From assembly GCF_004353925.1 (NCBI RefSeq), contig NZ_SMOK01000022.1:1-64000 (forward strand): a DNA stretch of 64,000 nucleotides. The letters are read 5' to 3'. Under the pieces are notes generated by a model. It did not search any database. It was not told the origin of the DNA and saw only the letters and a program-made list of their open reading frames with translations. The stretch comes from Pseudomonas sp. H9. Lineage in GTDB: Bacteria; Pseudomonadota; Gammaproteobacteria; Pseudomonadales; Pseudomonadaceae. The position numbers and the translations under genes were made by a program. Positions within the stretch are counted from its first letter, which is position 1; every line of letters starts with the position of its first letter. Shown piece after piece: positions 17,371 to 26,800 of the stretch.

Positions 17371-18051
17371 TCAGCTCCAGGTCGATTTGCCTTGGCGGCT
17401 GGAGTACAACGCCAGCAGCACAAGGAAGGAGAACACCAGCATGGCACCGGCCAGCCAGTGAGCTTGCAGGTACTCCATGGCTTCGACATGGTCGAAGATC
17501 TGCACCGACACCACCCGGGTCTTGTCAGGAATGTTGCCACCGATCATCAGCACCACGCCGAACTCACCGACGGTGTGGGCAAAGCCAAGAATGCTCGCGG
17601 TGATAAAACCGGGGCGAGCCAGCGGCAACACCACATGGACAAAACTGTCCCACGGGCTGGCGCGCAGGGTGGCGGCCACTTCCAACGGGCGTTCGCCGAT
17701 GGCGCTGAAGGCGTTCTGCAAGGGTTGCACAACAAAGGGCATCGAATAGATCACCGAGCCGATCACCAGGCCGCTGAAGCTGAACACTACGGTGCCCAGC
17801 CCCAACGCCTCGGTGGTTTGCCCGATCCAGCCGTTGGGGCCCAGGGCCAGCAACAGGTAGAAGCCGATGACCGTCGGTGGCAGTACCAGGGGCAGGGCAA
17901 CCACCGCGCCCACTGGCCCGCGCAGCCAGGAACGCGTACGCGCCAGCCACCAGGCGATGGGGGTGCCGACCAACAACAAAATCAATGTGGTCAGGCTGGC
18001 CAGTTTGAAGGTCAGCCAGATGGCACCCAGGTCGCTGGCATCCAGTGGCAT
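17371..18051 (-). CDS. modB: Molybdate ABC transporter permease
   Basis: This encodes 226 residues with about five membrane helices. The cytoplasmic EAA loop (EVAATLRASPWDSFVHVVLPLARPG) contacts the ATPase. Its start overlaps the modA stop (TGATG). Length and sequence match ModB. Confidence 0.95.
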   Translation of the reverse strand: MPLDASDLGAIWLTFKLASLTTLILLLVGTPIAWWLARTRSWLRGPVGAVVALPLVLPPTVIGFYLLLALGPNGWIGQTTEALGLGTVVFSFSGLVIGSVIYSMPFVVQPLQNAFSAIGERPLEVAATLRASPWDSFVHVVLPLARPGFITASILGFAHTVGEFGVVLMIGGNIPDKTRVVSVQIFDHVEAMEYLQAHWLAGAMLVFSFLVLLALYSSRQGKSTWS

Positions 18052-18809
18052 CAGATTTCGTAACCGTAAGACTTGATCAGCGCCGCCGCTTTCGGGCCTT
18101 TGAGGTACTCAACCAGCGCTTTGGCGGCCGGGTTGTCCTTGCCTTTGTTGAGGATCAGCGCATCTTGTTTGATTGGCTCATGCAGGCTGGCCGGGACGAT
18201 CCAGGCCGAACCTTCGGTGACTTTGCCGTCTTTGTAGATTTGCGACAGGGCGACGAAGCCCAGCTCGGCATTGCCGGTGGAGACGAACTGGAAGGCCTGG
18301 GTAATGTTCTGGCCCTCGACGATTTTCGCCTTGGTGGCCTCGGTGAGCTTGAGCTTGTCCAGTACCTGAGTGGCGGCCAAGCCGTAGGGGGCCGCTTTCG
18401 GGTTGGCGATGGACAGGTGCTTGTATTCGTTCTTTTTCAGCACTTCGCCTTCGGCGTCGACGTAGCCAGGCTTGGCAGACCACAGCGCCAGGGTGCCAAT
18501 GGCATAGGTGAAGCGTGAGCCTTTGACACCGTCACCTTCGCTTTCCAGTTTTGCCGGGGTGCTGTCGTCAGCCGCGAGGAACACTTCGAAAGGCGCACCG
18601 TTCTTGATCTGCGCATAGAACTGCCCGGTAGCGCCATAGGCGGCGACCAGCTTGTGGCCGGTGTCTTTCTCGAAGTCTTTGGCGATGGCCTGGATGGGCG
18701 CGGTGAAGTTGGCCGCGACAGCGACCTGAACCTCTTCGGCCCAGGCACTGTTGAAGGTCATGAACGCGGCCAGGGCGGCCAAGGCAAAACGAGGTGCGCA
18801 CTTACTCAT
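18051..18809 (-). CDS. modA: Molybdate-binding periplasmic protein
   Basis: This encodes 252 residues with a signal peptide (FALAALAAFMTFNSAWA). The mature start VQVAVAANFTAPIQAIAKDF and the motif AYGATGQFYAQIKNGAPFEV are typical of ModA. The start 18809 is chosen because GGAG precedes it and the signal peptide then begins correctly; the frame extends to 18875, which would run through the operator. It delivers molybdate or tungstate to ModBC. Confidence 0.95.
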   Translation of the reverse strand: MSKCAPRFALAALAAFMTFNSAWAEEVQVAVAANFTAPIQAIAKDFEKDTGHKLVAAYGATGQFYAQIKNGAPFEVFLAADDSTPAKLESEGDGVKGSRFTYAIGTLALWSAKPGYVDAEGEVLKKNEYKHLSIANPKAAPYGLAATQVLDKLKLTEATKAKIVEGQNITQAFQFVSTGNAELGFVALSQIYKDGKVTEGSAWIVPASLHEPIKQDALILNKGKDNPAAKALVEYLKGPKAAALIKSYGYEI

Positions 18810-18833
18810 GAAACACAGCTCCATAGGCTGAGG

Positions 18834-18869
18834 GGTAATCGTTATGTAGGCGAATATATAGCGATTACC
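18834..18869. promoter_or_regulatory. ModE-type operator upstream of modABC
   Basis: The half-sites GGTAATCGTTATGTA and TATATAGCGATTACC are inverted repeats matching at 13 of 15 positions around a 6-base spacer (GGCGAA). The inner part has the ATCGCTATATA-type half-sites and GCCTACATAACG core known from the ModE operator of the E. coli modA promoter. It ends 25 bases before the modA start, a position suited to molybdate-dependent repression. A modE gene is not in the window. Confidence 0.75.
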
Positions 18870-18890
18870 CGACAAACGGGAAGCTCTGCT

Positions 18891-19964
18891 TCAGCGATTG
18901 AGTTGCGCGAGGGCGTTTCCAGCCAGTGTGCGCGTCAGCTCACCGGCCGCAAGCGCTTGACCCAGACGCAGCGCCTGGCCCGACCAGAGGTTGCTGAAAT
19001 CACTGCTGCCTTTGGGTTCGCTGATCGCCCGCAGTGGCATCAGTGCCCCACCCGCGAGGGGGAAGTGCGGTGCCAGCTCGCTGATCGGCCCCAGCTCGCG
19101 CATGATCCGGGTGTTGATGCCGCGTGCCGGGCGCCCGGTAAACAGGTTGGTCAGGGCGGTGTCGCTTTCTTTGGCGCTGTGCAGGGCCTGGCGGTGGGCT
19201 GCCGAGATTTTGGCTTCTGGGCAGAACAGGTAAGCGGTGCCCAGTTGCACCGCCGAAGCGCCCAGCGCCAGGGCGGCAACCATGCCGCGATGGTCGCCGA
19301 TGCCGCCAGCGGCGATCACTGGTACGTTCACCGCATCGACGATTTGTGGCACCAGCGCCATCGTGCCCACCTGGCTGTTGAGGTCAGTGCTGAGGAACAT
19401 CCCGCGGTGTCCACCGGCTTCGTAGCCCATGGCGATGATGGCATCGCAGCCATGCTGTTCCAGCCAGAGCGCTTCCTCTACGGTGGTGGCGCTGGACAGC
19501 ACCTTCGCACCTGTGGCCTTGACCCGTGCCAGTAATCCAGCCTCTGGTAAACCGAAGTGGAAGCTCACCACGGCAGGGGTGAACTCCTCCACCAACTGAC
19601 AGGCGGCGTCGTCGAACGGTGCGCGGTTGGACACCGGCGTCGGCGCGTCATAATCGGCACCCAGCTCGTCATAGTAGGGTTTGAGCGCCTGCTTCCAGGC
19701 GGCATCGCGCGCCGGGTCGGGCTGCGGTGGCTGGTGGCAGAAGAAATTGACGTTGAGCGGCCCTGGGCAGGCCTGGGCAAAGGCCACCAGTTCGGCGCGG
19801 ATCTGCTCCAGGCTGAGGGTGGCGCAAGGCAGCGAGCCCAGGCCGCCGGCGTTACCTACGGCAATGGCCATGGCCGAGCCCGTGGCGCCGGCCATGGGCG
19901 CCTGAATGATCGGTAGTTCAATGCCTAGCAGATCGAGAAGACGGGTGTCCGGCCATTGGCTCAT
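18891..19964 (-). CDS. Nitronate monooxygenase-family flavoprotein
   Basis: This encodes a 357-residue TIM-barrel FMN protein. The motifs ELPIIQAPMAGAT, SFHFGLP (with the probable catalytic His), YEAGGHRG and AAGGIGD match nitronate monooxygenase (formerly 2-nitropropane dioxygenase). The family oxidises toxic nitronates such as propionate-3-nitronate. AAGGAAAA precedes the start. It lies just upstream of modABC on the same strand, but the ModE-type site between them indicates separate promoters. Confidence 0.88.
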   Translation of the reverse strand: MSQWPDTRLLDLLGIELPIIQAPMAGATGSAMAIAVGNAGGLGSLPCATLSLEQIRAELVAFAQACPGPLNVNFFCHQPPQPDPARDAAWKQALKPYYDELGADYDAPTPVSNRAPFDDAACQLVEEFTPAVVSFHFGLPEAGLLARVKATGAKVLSSATTVEEALWLEQHGCDAIIAMGYEAGGHRGMFLSTDLNSQVGTMALVPQIVDAVNVPVIAAGGIGDHRGMVAALALGASAVQLGTAYLFCPEAKISAAHRQALHSAKESDTALTNLFTGRPARGINTRIMRELGPISELAPHFPLAGGALMPLRAISEPKGSSDFSNLWSGQALRLGQALAAGELTRTLAGNALAQLNR

Positions 19965-19992
19965 GCCTGGTTTTCCTTGTGTGTGGCGACCG

Positions 19993-20163
19993 TTACAGGG
20001 CTTTGCTGACCTTGATGTCAGTGATCTTTTTCGCGTCTTCGCCGTGGAGCTTTTCCAGTGCTGCCTGCACTTCTTCCGGGGTATCGCTGCTCATCTGGGC
20101 GAAGTCGAAGCGTCGCTCGCCGTCAAGTTTGTATTTGATGACGTACTTGGTGGTCTGGCTCAT
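19993..20163 (-). CDS. Small conserved-looking protein next to the DUF1883 gene
   Basis: This encodes 56 residues, too short for many gene callers. It begins MSQTTKYVIKYKLDGERRFD and continues with an acidic helix (TPEEVQAALEKLHGEDAKKI). Its ATG follows the DUF1883 stop by 3 bases on the same strand, so the two are very likely cotranslated. It has no signal peptide, and the function is unknown. Confidence 0.72.
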   Translation of the reverse strand: MSQTTKYVIKYKLDGERRFDFAQMSSDTPEEVQAALEKLHGEDAKKITDIKVSKAL

Positions 20164-20166
20164 GGC

Positions 20167-20469
20167 TTATCTCAGTTTCGACGACGAACGGCGGATGAAC
20201 TTGATCTTGTGGGTGAAGGTCGGCTTGCTCACCGCCGACAAGGCACGCGGGCCAACGGTGTCGATGGTGATGTTCCAGAAACCGGTGCTGGGCACGGTGA
20301 TTTTTGCCGGGAAGTCGACGAATGCACCGCCATGGTAGGTATGGCGCCCGCCGTTCTTGAAGCTGCGGAAGTTGGCGTCGTTCATCAGACGGATATTGCA
20401 GCGCTGGGAGCACTCGATGACGACGATGTCGTCTTCGTTGAGGTGCTCGCGCTGGTGTACGAATTTCAT
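20167..20469 (-). CDS. DUF1883 protein
   Basis: This encodes 100 residues. The sequence KFVHQREHLNEDDIVVIECS and the GAFVDFPAKITVPSTGFWN region match DUF1883, a small beta-rich domain with no settled function that also occurs fused to TIR-like domains. GGAGAG precedes the start. It is the first gene of a two-gene unit with the 56-residue protein. Confidence 0.8.
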   Translation of the reverse strand: MKFVHQREHLNEDDIVVIECSQRCNIRLMNDANFRSFKNGGRHTYHGGAFVDFPAKITVPSTGFWNITIDTVGPRALSAVSKPTFTHKIKFIRRSSSKLR

Positions 20470-20629
20470 GTTGCTCTCCGCAATGGATCTTTGGGCAGAT
20501 CAAAACGATACCATGATCAACGGTTACACTGTCGCCCTTCGTGCCTGGGCCAAGATAAATCTGCCAATCAAGGGAGCAAAATGGTCCTGGCGCGGTCAGA
20601 GTATTTTTCCGTGGTGGAGGTGTAGCTTG

Positions 20630-20980
20630 ATGAAGTGGGTTGTAGCAGCGTTGGCAGTTACGTTGGGCGGTTGTGCCAGCGTATCGGAGCTTGAAAACTC
20701 GCCGGAAACCTTGAACGTGATTTCTGGCAAGAAGCCCCAGGAGTACGCCACCTGCGTACAGCAGCAGTTGTCTGAATCCCGTGGTCCGCTGGAAGTAGAA
20801 GCGCACCACGACGGCGTGCGCCTGGTCGTGCCGCAAAAGGTCGGTGCCGGGCCTGCGGCGGTGGTCGATATCAACGAGCGCGGGAGTGGCAGCAGCATCA
20901 AGTTGTACGAACGCCTGAACAACTTCCCTCTGCGTCTGGGCGACGTGAAGACTGCAGCGACGCACTGCATCTCCGGTTGA
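20630..20980 (+). CDS. Small lipoprotein
   Basis: This encodes 116 residues. A short signal peptide ends in a lipobox (VTLGGCASV), so the mature protein is lipid-anchored. ATG 20630 has GGAGG nine bases upstream; the frame is open much further left without a ribosome site. The function is unknown. It is divergent from the DUF1883 unit. Confidence 0.78.
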   Translation: MKWVVAALAVTLGGCASVSELENSPETLNVISGKKPQEYATCVQQQLSESRGPLEVEAHHDGVRLVVPQKVGAGPAAVVDINERGSGSSIKLYERLNNFPLRLGDVKTAATHCISG

Positions 20981-20984
20981 CCTC

Positions 20985-21120
20985 GGTGGGAGCGGGACTT
21001 GCCCCGCGATCGGCTGCGCAGACACCGTAAAAACCACCATTCACAGAGCAACTAACACACTGGGGCGACAGGATTAGCTGCCGCTTCGTGCCAGATCGCG
21101 GGGCAAGTCCCGCTCCTACC
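20985..21120. repeat. REP inverted pair (long spacer)
   Basis: GGTGGGAGCGGGACTTGCCC and its inverted partner ending CCGCTCCTACC flank ~80 bases. This copy differs from the others by an extra base (GGGACTTGCC). It follows the lipoprotein gene and could act as a transcription stop or mRNA end. Confidence 0.85.
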
Positions 21121-21225
21121 GGGTGATGGCCTTATGGCCAGTTAAAGCCTCCACAAGACAGTTAATGCCTAATGCCGGTTACTGATCATAATCCGATCAA
21201 GGGGCTGGTCAGTGCGCACGGAAAA

Positions 21226-21241
21226 GAGTACAAATGTACTC
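21226..21241. promoter_or_regulatory. LexA2-type SOS box
   Basis: GAGTACAAATGTACTC is a nearly perfect palindrome containing GTAC-N4-GTAC. This resembles the GTAC-N4-GTGC site reported for P. putida LexA2 and differs from the CTGT-N8-ACAG box of LexA1. It overlaps the first possible start codon of the repressor gene, so the operon is probably autorepressed. Confidence 0.75.
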
Positions 21242-21854
21242 TATGAATACATTATCGCCCAAACGCCGCGCCATCCTCGAGTTCATTCGCGAGCGCATCG
21301 CCGAACATGGTCAGCCACCGAGCCTGGCCGACATTGCTACAGCCTTCGGTTTTGCCTCGCGCAGTGTGGCCCGCAAACATATCCTGGCGTTGACTGAAGC
21401 CGGTTTCATCGAGGTCACCCGCAACCAGGCCCGCGGCATTCGCCTGGCCGGTGCGTTACGCCGCCCCGAGGTGTTGGAGATTCCGGTGCTGGGGCAGGTG
21501 GCAGCAGGGCGGCCCATCGGCCCGGACGTCGATATCCACGAGCAACTGATGCTCGATGCCCATCTCTTTAGCCGCTCGCCCGACTACCTGCTCAAGGTGC
21601 GGGGTGACTCGATGCTCGATGACGGCATCCTCGACGGCGACCTGGTCGGTATCAAGCAACAGGCTGAAGCCCGTGACGGGCAGATCATCGTCGCCCGCCT
21701 GGACGGTGAGGTGACCATCAAGCGTTTCGAGCGGGTCAGTGCCCAGCAGTACCGCCTGCTGCCGCGTAACCCTGCCTACGCCCCGATCGAGGTCGGCCCG
21801 GGCCAGGACTTCGTCATCGAGGGGGTGTTCTGCGGTTTGGTGAGGCGCGGCTGA
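21234..21854 (+). CDS. lexA2: LexA2 SOS repressor of the mutasome operon
   Basis: This encodes up to 206 residues. A winged helix-turn-helix is at the N-terminus (RRAILEFIRERIAEHG, then SRSVARKHILALTEAGFIEV). The Ala-Gly cleavage bond is at 91-92 in GQVAAGRP, and the latent protease pair is Ser126 (RGDSMLDDG) and Lys163 (EVTIKRFER). RecA filaments stimulate self-cleavage in this family. ATG 21234 lies inside the operator; ATG 21243 (three residues later) is an equally possible start. Its stop overlaps the imuA start. Confidence 0.93.
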   Translation: MYSMNTLSPKRRAILEFIRERIAEHGQPPSLADIATAFGFASRSVARKHILALTEAGFIEVTRNQARGIRLAGALRRPEVLEIPVLGQVAAGRPIGPDVDIHEQLMLDAHLFSRSPDYLLKVRGDSMLDDGILDGDLVGIKQQAEARDGQIIVARLDGEVTIKRFERVSAQQYRLLPRNPAYAPIEVGPGQDFVIEGVFCGLVRRG

Positions 21855-22471
21855 TGGGCGCCGTAGTCAGCCTCGATGGGCTGCTCGACCAGCGACGGGT
21901 CTGGAAGGGCCGCCCTCAGGCTCAGCCTCAGGGTGAGCAGCCCACCGGCCATGCGCAGCTCGATACGCGACTACCGGGCGGCGGCTGGCCGCCCGGCGCA
22001 CTGACTGAGGTGTTGTTGGCGGCCTGGGGCAGCAGCGAGTTGCAGTTGCTCTGGCCCAGCCTGGCGCGCCTGACGGCCAGCGGTGAACGGGTGGTGCTGA
22101 TTGCCCCGCCTTTCATTCCCTATGCACCGGCCTGGCAGGCGGCCGGCGTCGACTTGCAGTGGCTGACCGTGGTCGAGACGGCCGCCGACGAGGTGCTCTG
22201 GGCTGCCGAGCAATGCCTGCGCTCGGGCAGTTGCGGGGCGGTGCTGTGCTGGCCGCACAAGGCCGACGACCGCGCCTTGCGCCGCTTGCAGGTGGCTGCT
22301 GAAAGCGGCCAGACCCTGGCCTTTGCCTTGCGCCCACTGCAGGTCGCATTGAACCCTTCACCGGCGGCCTTGCGCATTGCCGTCGACAGCCACCCGGCGC
22401 AATGGCGCGTGCTCAAGTGTCGGGGCGGCCTGGTCCCGGCCATGCCGATTGCCTGTCCAGGGCGAGGCTGA
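21854..22471 (+). CDS. imuA: ImuA, RecA-like mutasome accessory protein
   Basis: This encodes 205 residues. The N-terminal LDTRLPGGGWPPGALTEVL is the ImuA signature, and the fold is related to RecA/SulA. The start overlaps the lexA2 stop (TGATG). ImuA works with ImuB and DnaE2 in damage-induced mutagenesis. Confidence 0.92.
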   Translation: MGAVVSLDGLLDQRRVWKGRPQAQPQGEQPTGHAQLDTRLPGGGWPPGALTEVLLAAWGSSELQLLWPSLARLTASGERVVLIAPPFIPYAPAWQAAGVDLQWLTVVETAADEVLWAAEQCLRSGSCGAVLCWPHKADDRALRRLQVAAESGQTLAFALRPLQVALNPSPAALRIAVDSHPAQWRVLKCRGGLVPAMPIACPGRG

Positions 22472-22477
22472 TGGATC

Positions 22478-23893
22478 ATGCGTTGGGCCTGTATTGTGCT
22501 GCCACAACTGGCACTCGACGCGGTGCTGCGTGGGCGCGCTGATCCCGAGGCACCCTTGGTGCTGCTCAGCGGTCCGCCCCAGCGACGGCTGCTGCAGGCG
22601 GTCAATCCGGCTGCGGCGGCACTTGGCCTGCGTGCAGGGCAGTCACTGACCACTGCTCAGGCGCTGGCGGGGCATTTTACCTGCGTCGATCATGACCCTG
22701 CCGCCATCGACGCCCTGCAGCAGTTGCTCGCTGCCTGGGCTTACCAGTACAGCTCTCAGGTCAGCCTGCATTACCCACGGGTACTGTTGTTGGAAGTCGA
22801 ATCCAGCCTCGGCCTGTTCGGCCCGTGGCCGGCGTTCGAAGCGCGCTTGCGCGCCGAGTTGACTGCCCTGGGTTTCCGCCACCGCATTGTTTTGGCCAGT
22901 AACCCGGTGGCCGCGCGCATGCTTGCCAACTGTCATGATGGTCTGGCGCTCGATGGCCCCGAGCAAACGCACGCGGCTCTGGCGCAACTGCCCATTGAAC
23001 GGGTCGGCTTGCCCGCAGAGGCCGCCAGCGCCTTCGCCCGCATGGGGCTGCGCAGGCTCGCCCAGGTCATGGCGCTGCCCCGCGAGGCCCTGGCCCGGCG
23101 TTTTGCTGCGGCGGTGCAGCTGCACCTGGACCGCTTGCTGGGGCTACGGCCCATGGCCCTGACGTTCTACCTGCCGCCCGATCACTTCGATGCGCGCCTG
23201 GAACTGAATTTCGATGTTGAATCGCACCAAGCCTTGCTCTTTCCGCTGCGCCGCTTGATCAACGACCTGGCAGCCTTCCTCGCCGGCCGCGACAGTGGCG
23301 TGCAGCGTTTTACCTTGCACCTGGAGCATGCCGAAGGCACAGACACCTGCGTGCCGGTTGGCCTGCTGGCTGCCGAGCGTGACCCGCTGATGCTGTTTGA
23401 GCTGGCCCGTGGGCGCCTTGAGCAGCTGCAACTGCAGGCCCCGGTGCGCAACCTGCGCTTGCAGGCCGAAGACTTGCCGGCCTTTGTCCCGCAGCACCGC
23501 GAGTTGTTCGACCCGCGCCCGCAGCAGAACCAGCCCTGGGAGCAATTGCGCGAACGCCTGCGCGCGCGTTTGGGCGACACGGCGGTGCATAGCCTGTCGG
23601 CCCGGGCCGACCATCGCCCCGAGTGCGCCTGGCGCCTGGATGATACCGCCATGCTCGCGGCTGCCACCCCCTCAGCGTTACGCCCGGGCTGGTTGCTGGC
23701 CGAGCCCCAGGCTTTGCCGGGTACAGGGGTGCAATTGCTGACAGACGCCGAGCGAATCGAATCCGGCTGGTGGGACGGTGGTGATGTACGCCGCGATTAT
23801 TACCGGGTGCAAACCCCCACCGGGCAGTATGCCTGGGCCTACCGCAACCTGGGCGAAGACGGGCCGTTGTGGCTGCAGGGCTGGTTTGCATGA
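22478..23893 (+). CDS. imuB: ImuB, Y-family polymerase-like mutasome protein
   Basis: This encodes 471 residues of the DinB/UmuC (Y-family) type. The N-terminus MRWACIVLPQLALDAVL lacks the acidic metal-binding pattern of active Y-family polymerases, as is usual for ImuB, which serves as a beta-clamp adapter rather than a catalyst. It starts 6 bases after imuA and overlaps dnaE2 by 4 bases (ATGA). Confidence 0.92.
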   Translation: MRWACIVLPQLALDAVLRGRADPEAPLVLLSGPPQRRLLQAVNPAAAALGLRAGQSLTTAQALAGHFTCVDHDPAAIDALQQLLAAWAYQYSSQVSLHYPRVLLLEVESSLGLFGPWPAFEARLRAELTALGFRHRIVLASNPVAARMLANCHDGLALDGPEQTHAALAQLPIERVGLPAEAASAFARMGLRRLAQVMALPREALARRFAAAVQLHLDRLLGLRPMALTFYLPPDHFDARLELNFDVESHQALLFPLRRLINDLAAFLAGRDSGVQRFTLHLEHAEGTDTCVPVGLLAAERDPLMLFELARGRLEQLQLQAPVRNLRLQAEDLPAFVPQHRELFDPRPQQNQPWEQLRERLRARLGDTAVHSLSARADHRPECAWRLDDTAMLAAATPSALRPGWLLAEPQALPGTGVQLLTDAERIESGWWDGGDVRRDYYRVQTPTGQYAWAYRNLGEDGPLWLQGWFA

Positions 23894-26800
23894 GCTACGC
23901 CGAACTGCATTGCCTGTCGAATTTCAGCTTCCAGCGCGGTGCCTCCAGCGCTCAGGAGTTGTTCAGCCGCGCTCACCAACAGGGTTATCAGGCCCTGGCG
24001 ATCACCGACGAGTGCACCCTGGCCGGTATCGTCCGGGCCTGGCAGGCGGCCAAGGCGGTCGCCTTGCCGTTGATCGTCGGCAGTGAAATACGCGTGCACG
24101 AGGGCCCCAAGCTGGTGCTGCTGGCCGAAAACCTGGTCGGCTACCAGCACCTGTGTCGGCTTATCACTGAGGGGCGACGGCGGGCGCAGAAAGGTGCCTA
24201 TCAGGTGCTGCGTGAAGACTTCGACACCCCTCTGGAGGGTTTGCTGGCACTGTGGGTGCCTGATGAAAACGAACATGACCCGGCGTCAGGCCACTGGCTG
24301 CAGGAGCGCTTCGCCGAGCGTTTGTGGCTGGCGGTGGAGTTGCACCGTGGCGCCGACGACGGGCAGCGCCTACAGCAGCTATTGGCTTTGGCGGCCGCAC
24401 TGCAACTGCCTGCCGTGGCCGCGGGCGATGTGCACATGCATGCCCGTGGCCGACGCGCCTTGCAAGACAGCATGACGGCGATCCGTCATCACTGTAGCGT
24501 GGCTGAGGCCGGGCAGCGTCTGTTCGCCAACGGCGAACGCCACCTGCGGCCGTTGCCGCAACTGGCCGAGCTGTATCCGCAGGCGTTGCTCGATGAAACC
24601 CTGCGTATCGCCGCGCGTTGTCACTTCGACTTGAGCCAGTTGCGCTATCAGTACCCCAGTGAACTGGTCCCCGTTGGCCAGACTGCCAGCGGTTGGTTGC
24701 GGCATTTGTGCGAGCAGGGGCATCGCTGGCGCTGGCCGGGAGGTATTGAAGAAAAGGCCCGCCAGGCCCTGGAACACGAGCTTGAGCTGATTGCTGAGCT
24801 GAGCTACGAGCACTATTTCCTCACCGTTTACGACATCGTCAACTTTGCTCGTGGCCAGGGCATTCTCTGCCAGGGGCGCGGTTCGGCGGCCAACTCGGTG
24901 GTGTGTTTCGTGCTGGGTATCACCGAGCTGGACCCGATGCACAGTCACCTGTTGTTCGAACGGTTTCTGTCGCGCGAGCGCGACGAGCCTCCGGACATCG
25001 ACGTCGATTTTGAACACGACCGCCGTGAAGAAGTCCTGCAATACGTGTTCAACCGCTACGGCCGCCACCGTGCCGCCTTGACCGCCGTGGCCAGCACCTA
25101 CCATGCCGCCGGTGCGGTGCGGGATATCGCCCGGGTACTGGGCTTGCCGGTGGCGCAGATCAACGCCCTGGCCGATTGTTGTGGGCGCTGGAGTGATCGC
25201 CTGCCAACGCCCGAACAGCTCCGTGAAGCCGGTTTCGACCCCGACAGCCCGTTGCTGCGACGGGTGCTGGTGTTGACCGGTGAGTTGATCGGTTTTCCCC
25301 GCCACCTGTCGCAGCACCCAGGCGGTTTCGTGATTTCCGAACAGCCACTGGCCAGCCTGGTGCCGGTGGAGAATGCGGCGATGGAGGGGCGCACGGTCAT
25401 CCAGTGGGACAAGGACGACCTCGACCTGGTCGGCCTGCTCAAGGTCGATATCCTCGCCCTGGGTATGCTCAGTGCATTGCGGCGCTGCTTCGACCTGCTG
25501 TACCGCTATCGTGGCCGCCAACTGAGCCTGGCGCAGATTCCTGCCGATTGCGCCGCCACCTACGAGATGATCGGTCGCGCCGACACCATCGGCGTGTTCC
25601 AGATCGAGTCGCGGGCGCAGATGGCCATGCTGCCGCGGCTCAAACCCAAGAAGTTCTACGACCTGGTGATCGAGGTGGCGATCGTGCGCCCCGGGCCGAT
25701 TCAGGGCGACATGGTTCACCCGTACTTGCGGCGGCGCCAGGGCCTGGAGAAGGTGACGTACCCGTCGCCAGCGTTGAAGCAGGTGTTCGAGCGCACCCTG
25801 GGCGTGCCGCTGTTCCAGGAGCAGGTGATGGAGCTGGCCATGGTCGCCGGTGGCTACTCAGCCGGTGAAGCTGATCAATTACGGCGGGCCATGGCGGCCT
25901 GGAAGCGCCATGGCGGCCTGGAGCCGCACCGCGAACGCTTGATCAACGGCATGCTCGGCAATGGCTACAGCCGTGAATTCGCCGAGCGCATCTTCGAGCA
26001 GATCAAAGGCTTTGGCAGTTATGGCTTTCCTGAGTCCCATGCCGCCAGTTTCGCCTTGCTGACCTACGCCAGCTGCTGGCTCAAGTGTCACGAGCCGGCG
26101 ATCTACGCCTGCGCCCTGATCAACAGTTGGCCGATGGGCTTCTACAGCCCCGACCAGATCCTTCAGGACGCCCGCCGCCACCAAATCGAGATCCGCCCGG
26201 TAGATGCCTGCCATAGCGACTGGGACTGCAGCCTGGAGCCGGGGGCAGGGCAGGCGTTGGCCATTCGTTTGGGGCTCCGGCAGATCCGCGGCTTTCGCCA
26301 GGACGACGCCCGGCGTATCGAACAGGCTCGCAGCGAAGCGCCCTGGCGAGATGTCAGCGACCTCTGCCTGCGCGCGCAGCTCGATGCCCGGGCACGTGAA
26401 CTGCTGGCCGATGCCGGGGCCTTGCGCGGGCTGGCCAGTGACCGCTACCGGGCGCGTTGGAGTGTGGCGGCAGTGCAGGCGCAACTGCCCTTGTTCGCTG
26501 GCATCGACGCCCCGCCGGAAGCCCCGGTGGACCTGCCACAGCCCTCGGTCGGCGAAGACCTGTTTGCCGACTATGCCAGCGTCGGCACTACGTTGGGGCC
26601 CCATCCGTTGACCTTGTTGCGCCGCCGTCTCAATGCGCTGGGGTGTCGCAGTTCGCAGGCGCTGGAGGGCGCCGAACATGGCGATAAAGTCAGCGTGGCG
26701 GGCCTGGTGACGGGACGCCAGCGTCCGCAGACCGCCAGCGGGGTGACGTTTGTCACCCTTGAAGACGAGTTTGGCAATGTCAACGTGGTGGTCTGGCGCG

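Noticed and set aside
17392..18063. 223-residue plus-strand frame over modB
   Set aside because: It is antisense to a clear permease gene and rich in Gln/His, as expected from a shadow frame.
24379..25719. 446-residue minus-strand frame within dnaE2
   Set aside because: It is a shadow of the high-GC dnaE2 codon pattern; the sense strand has conserved polymerase motifs.
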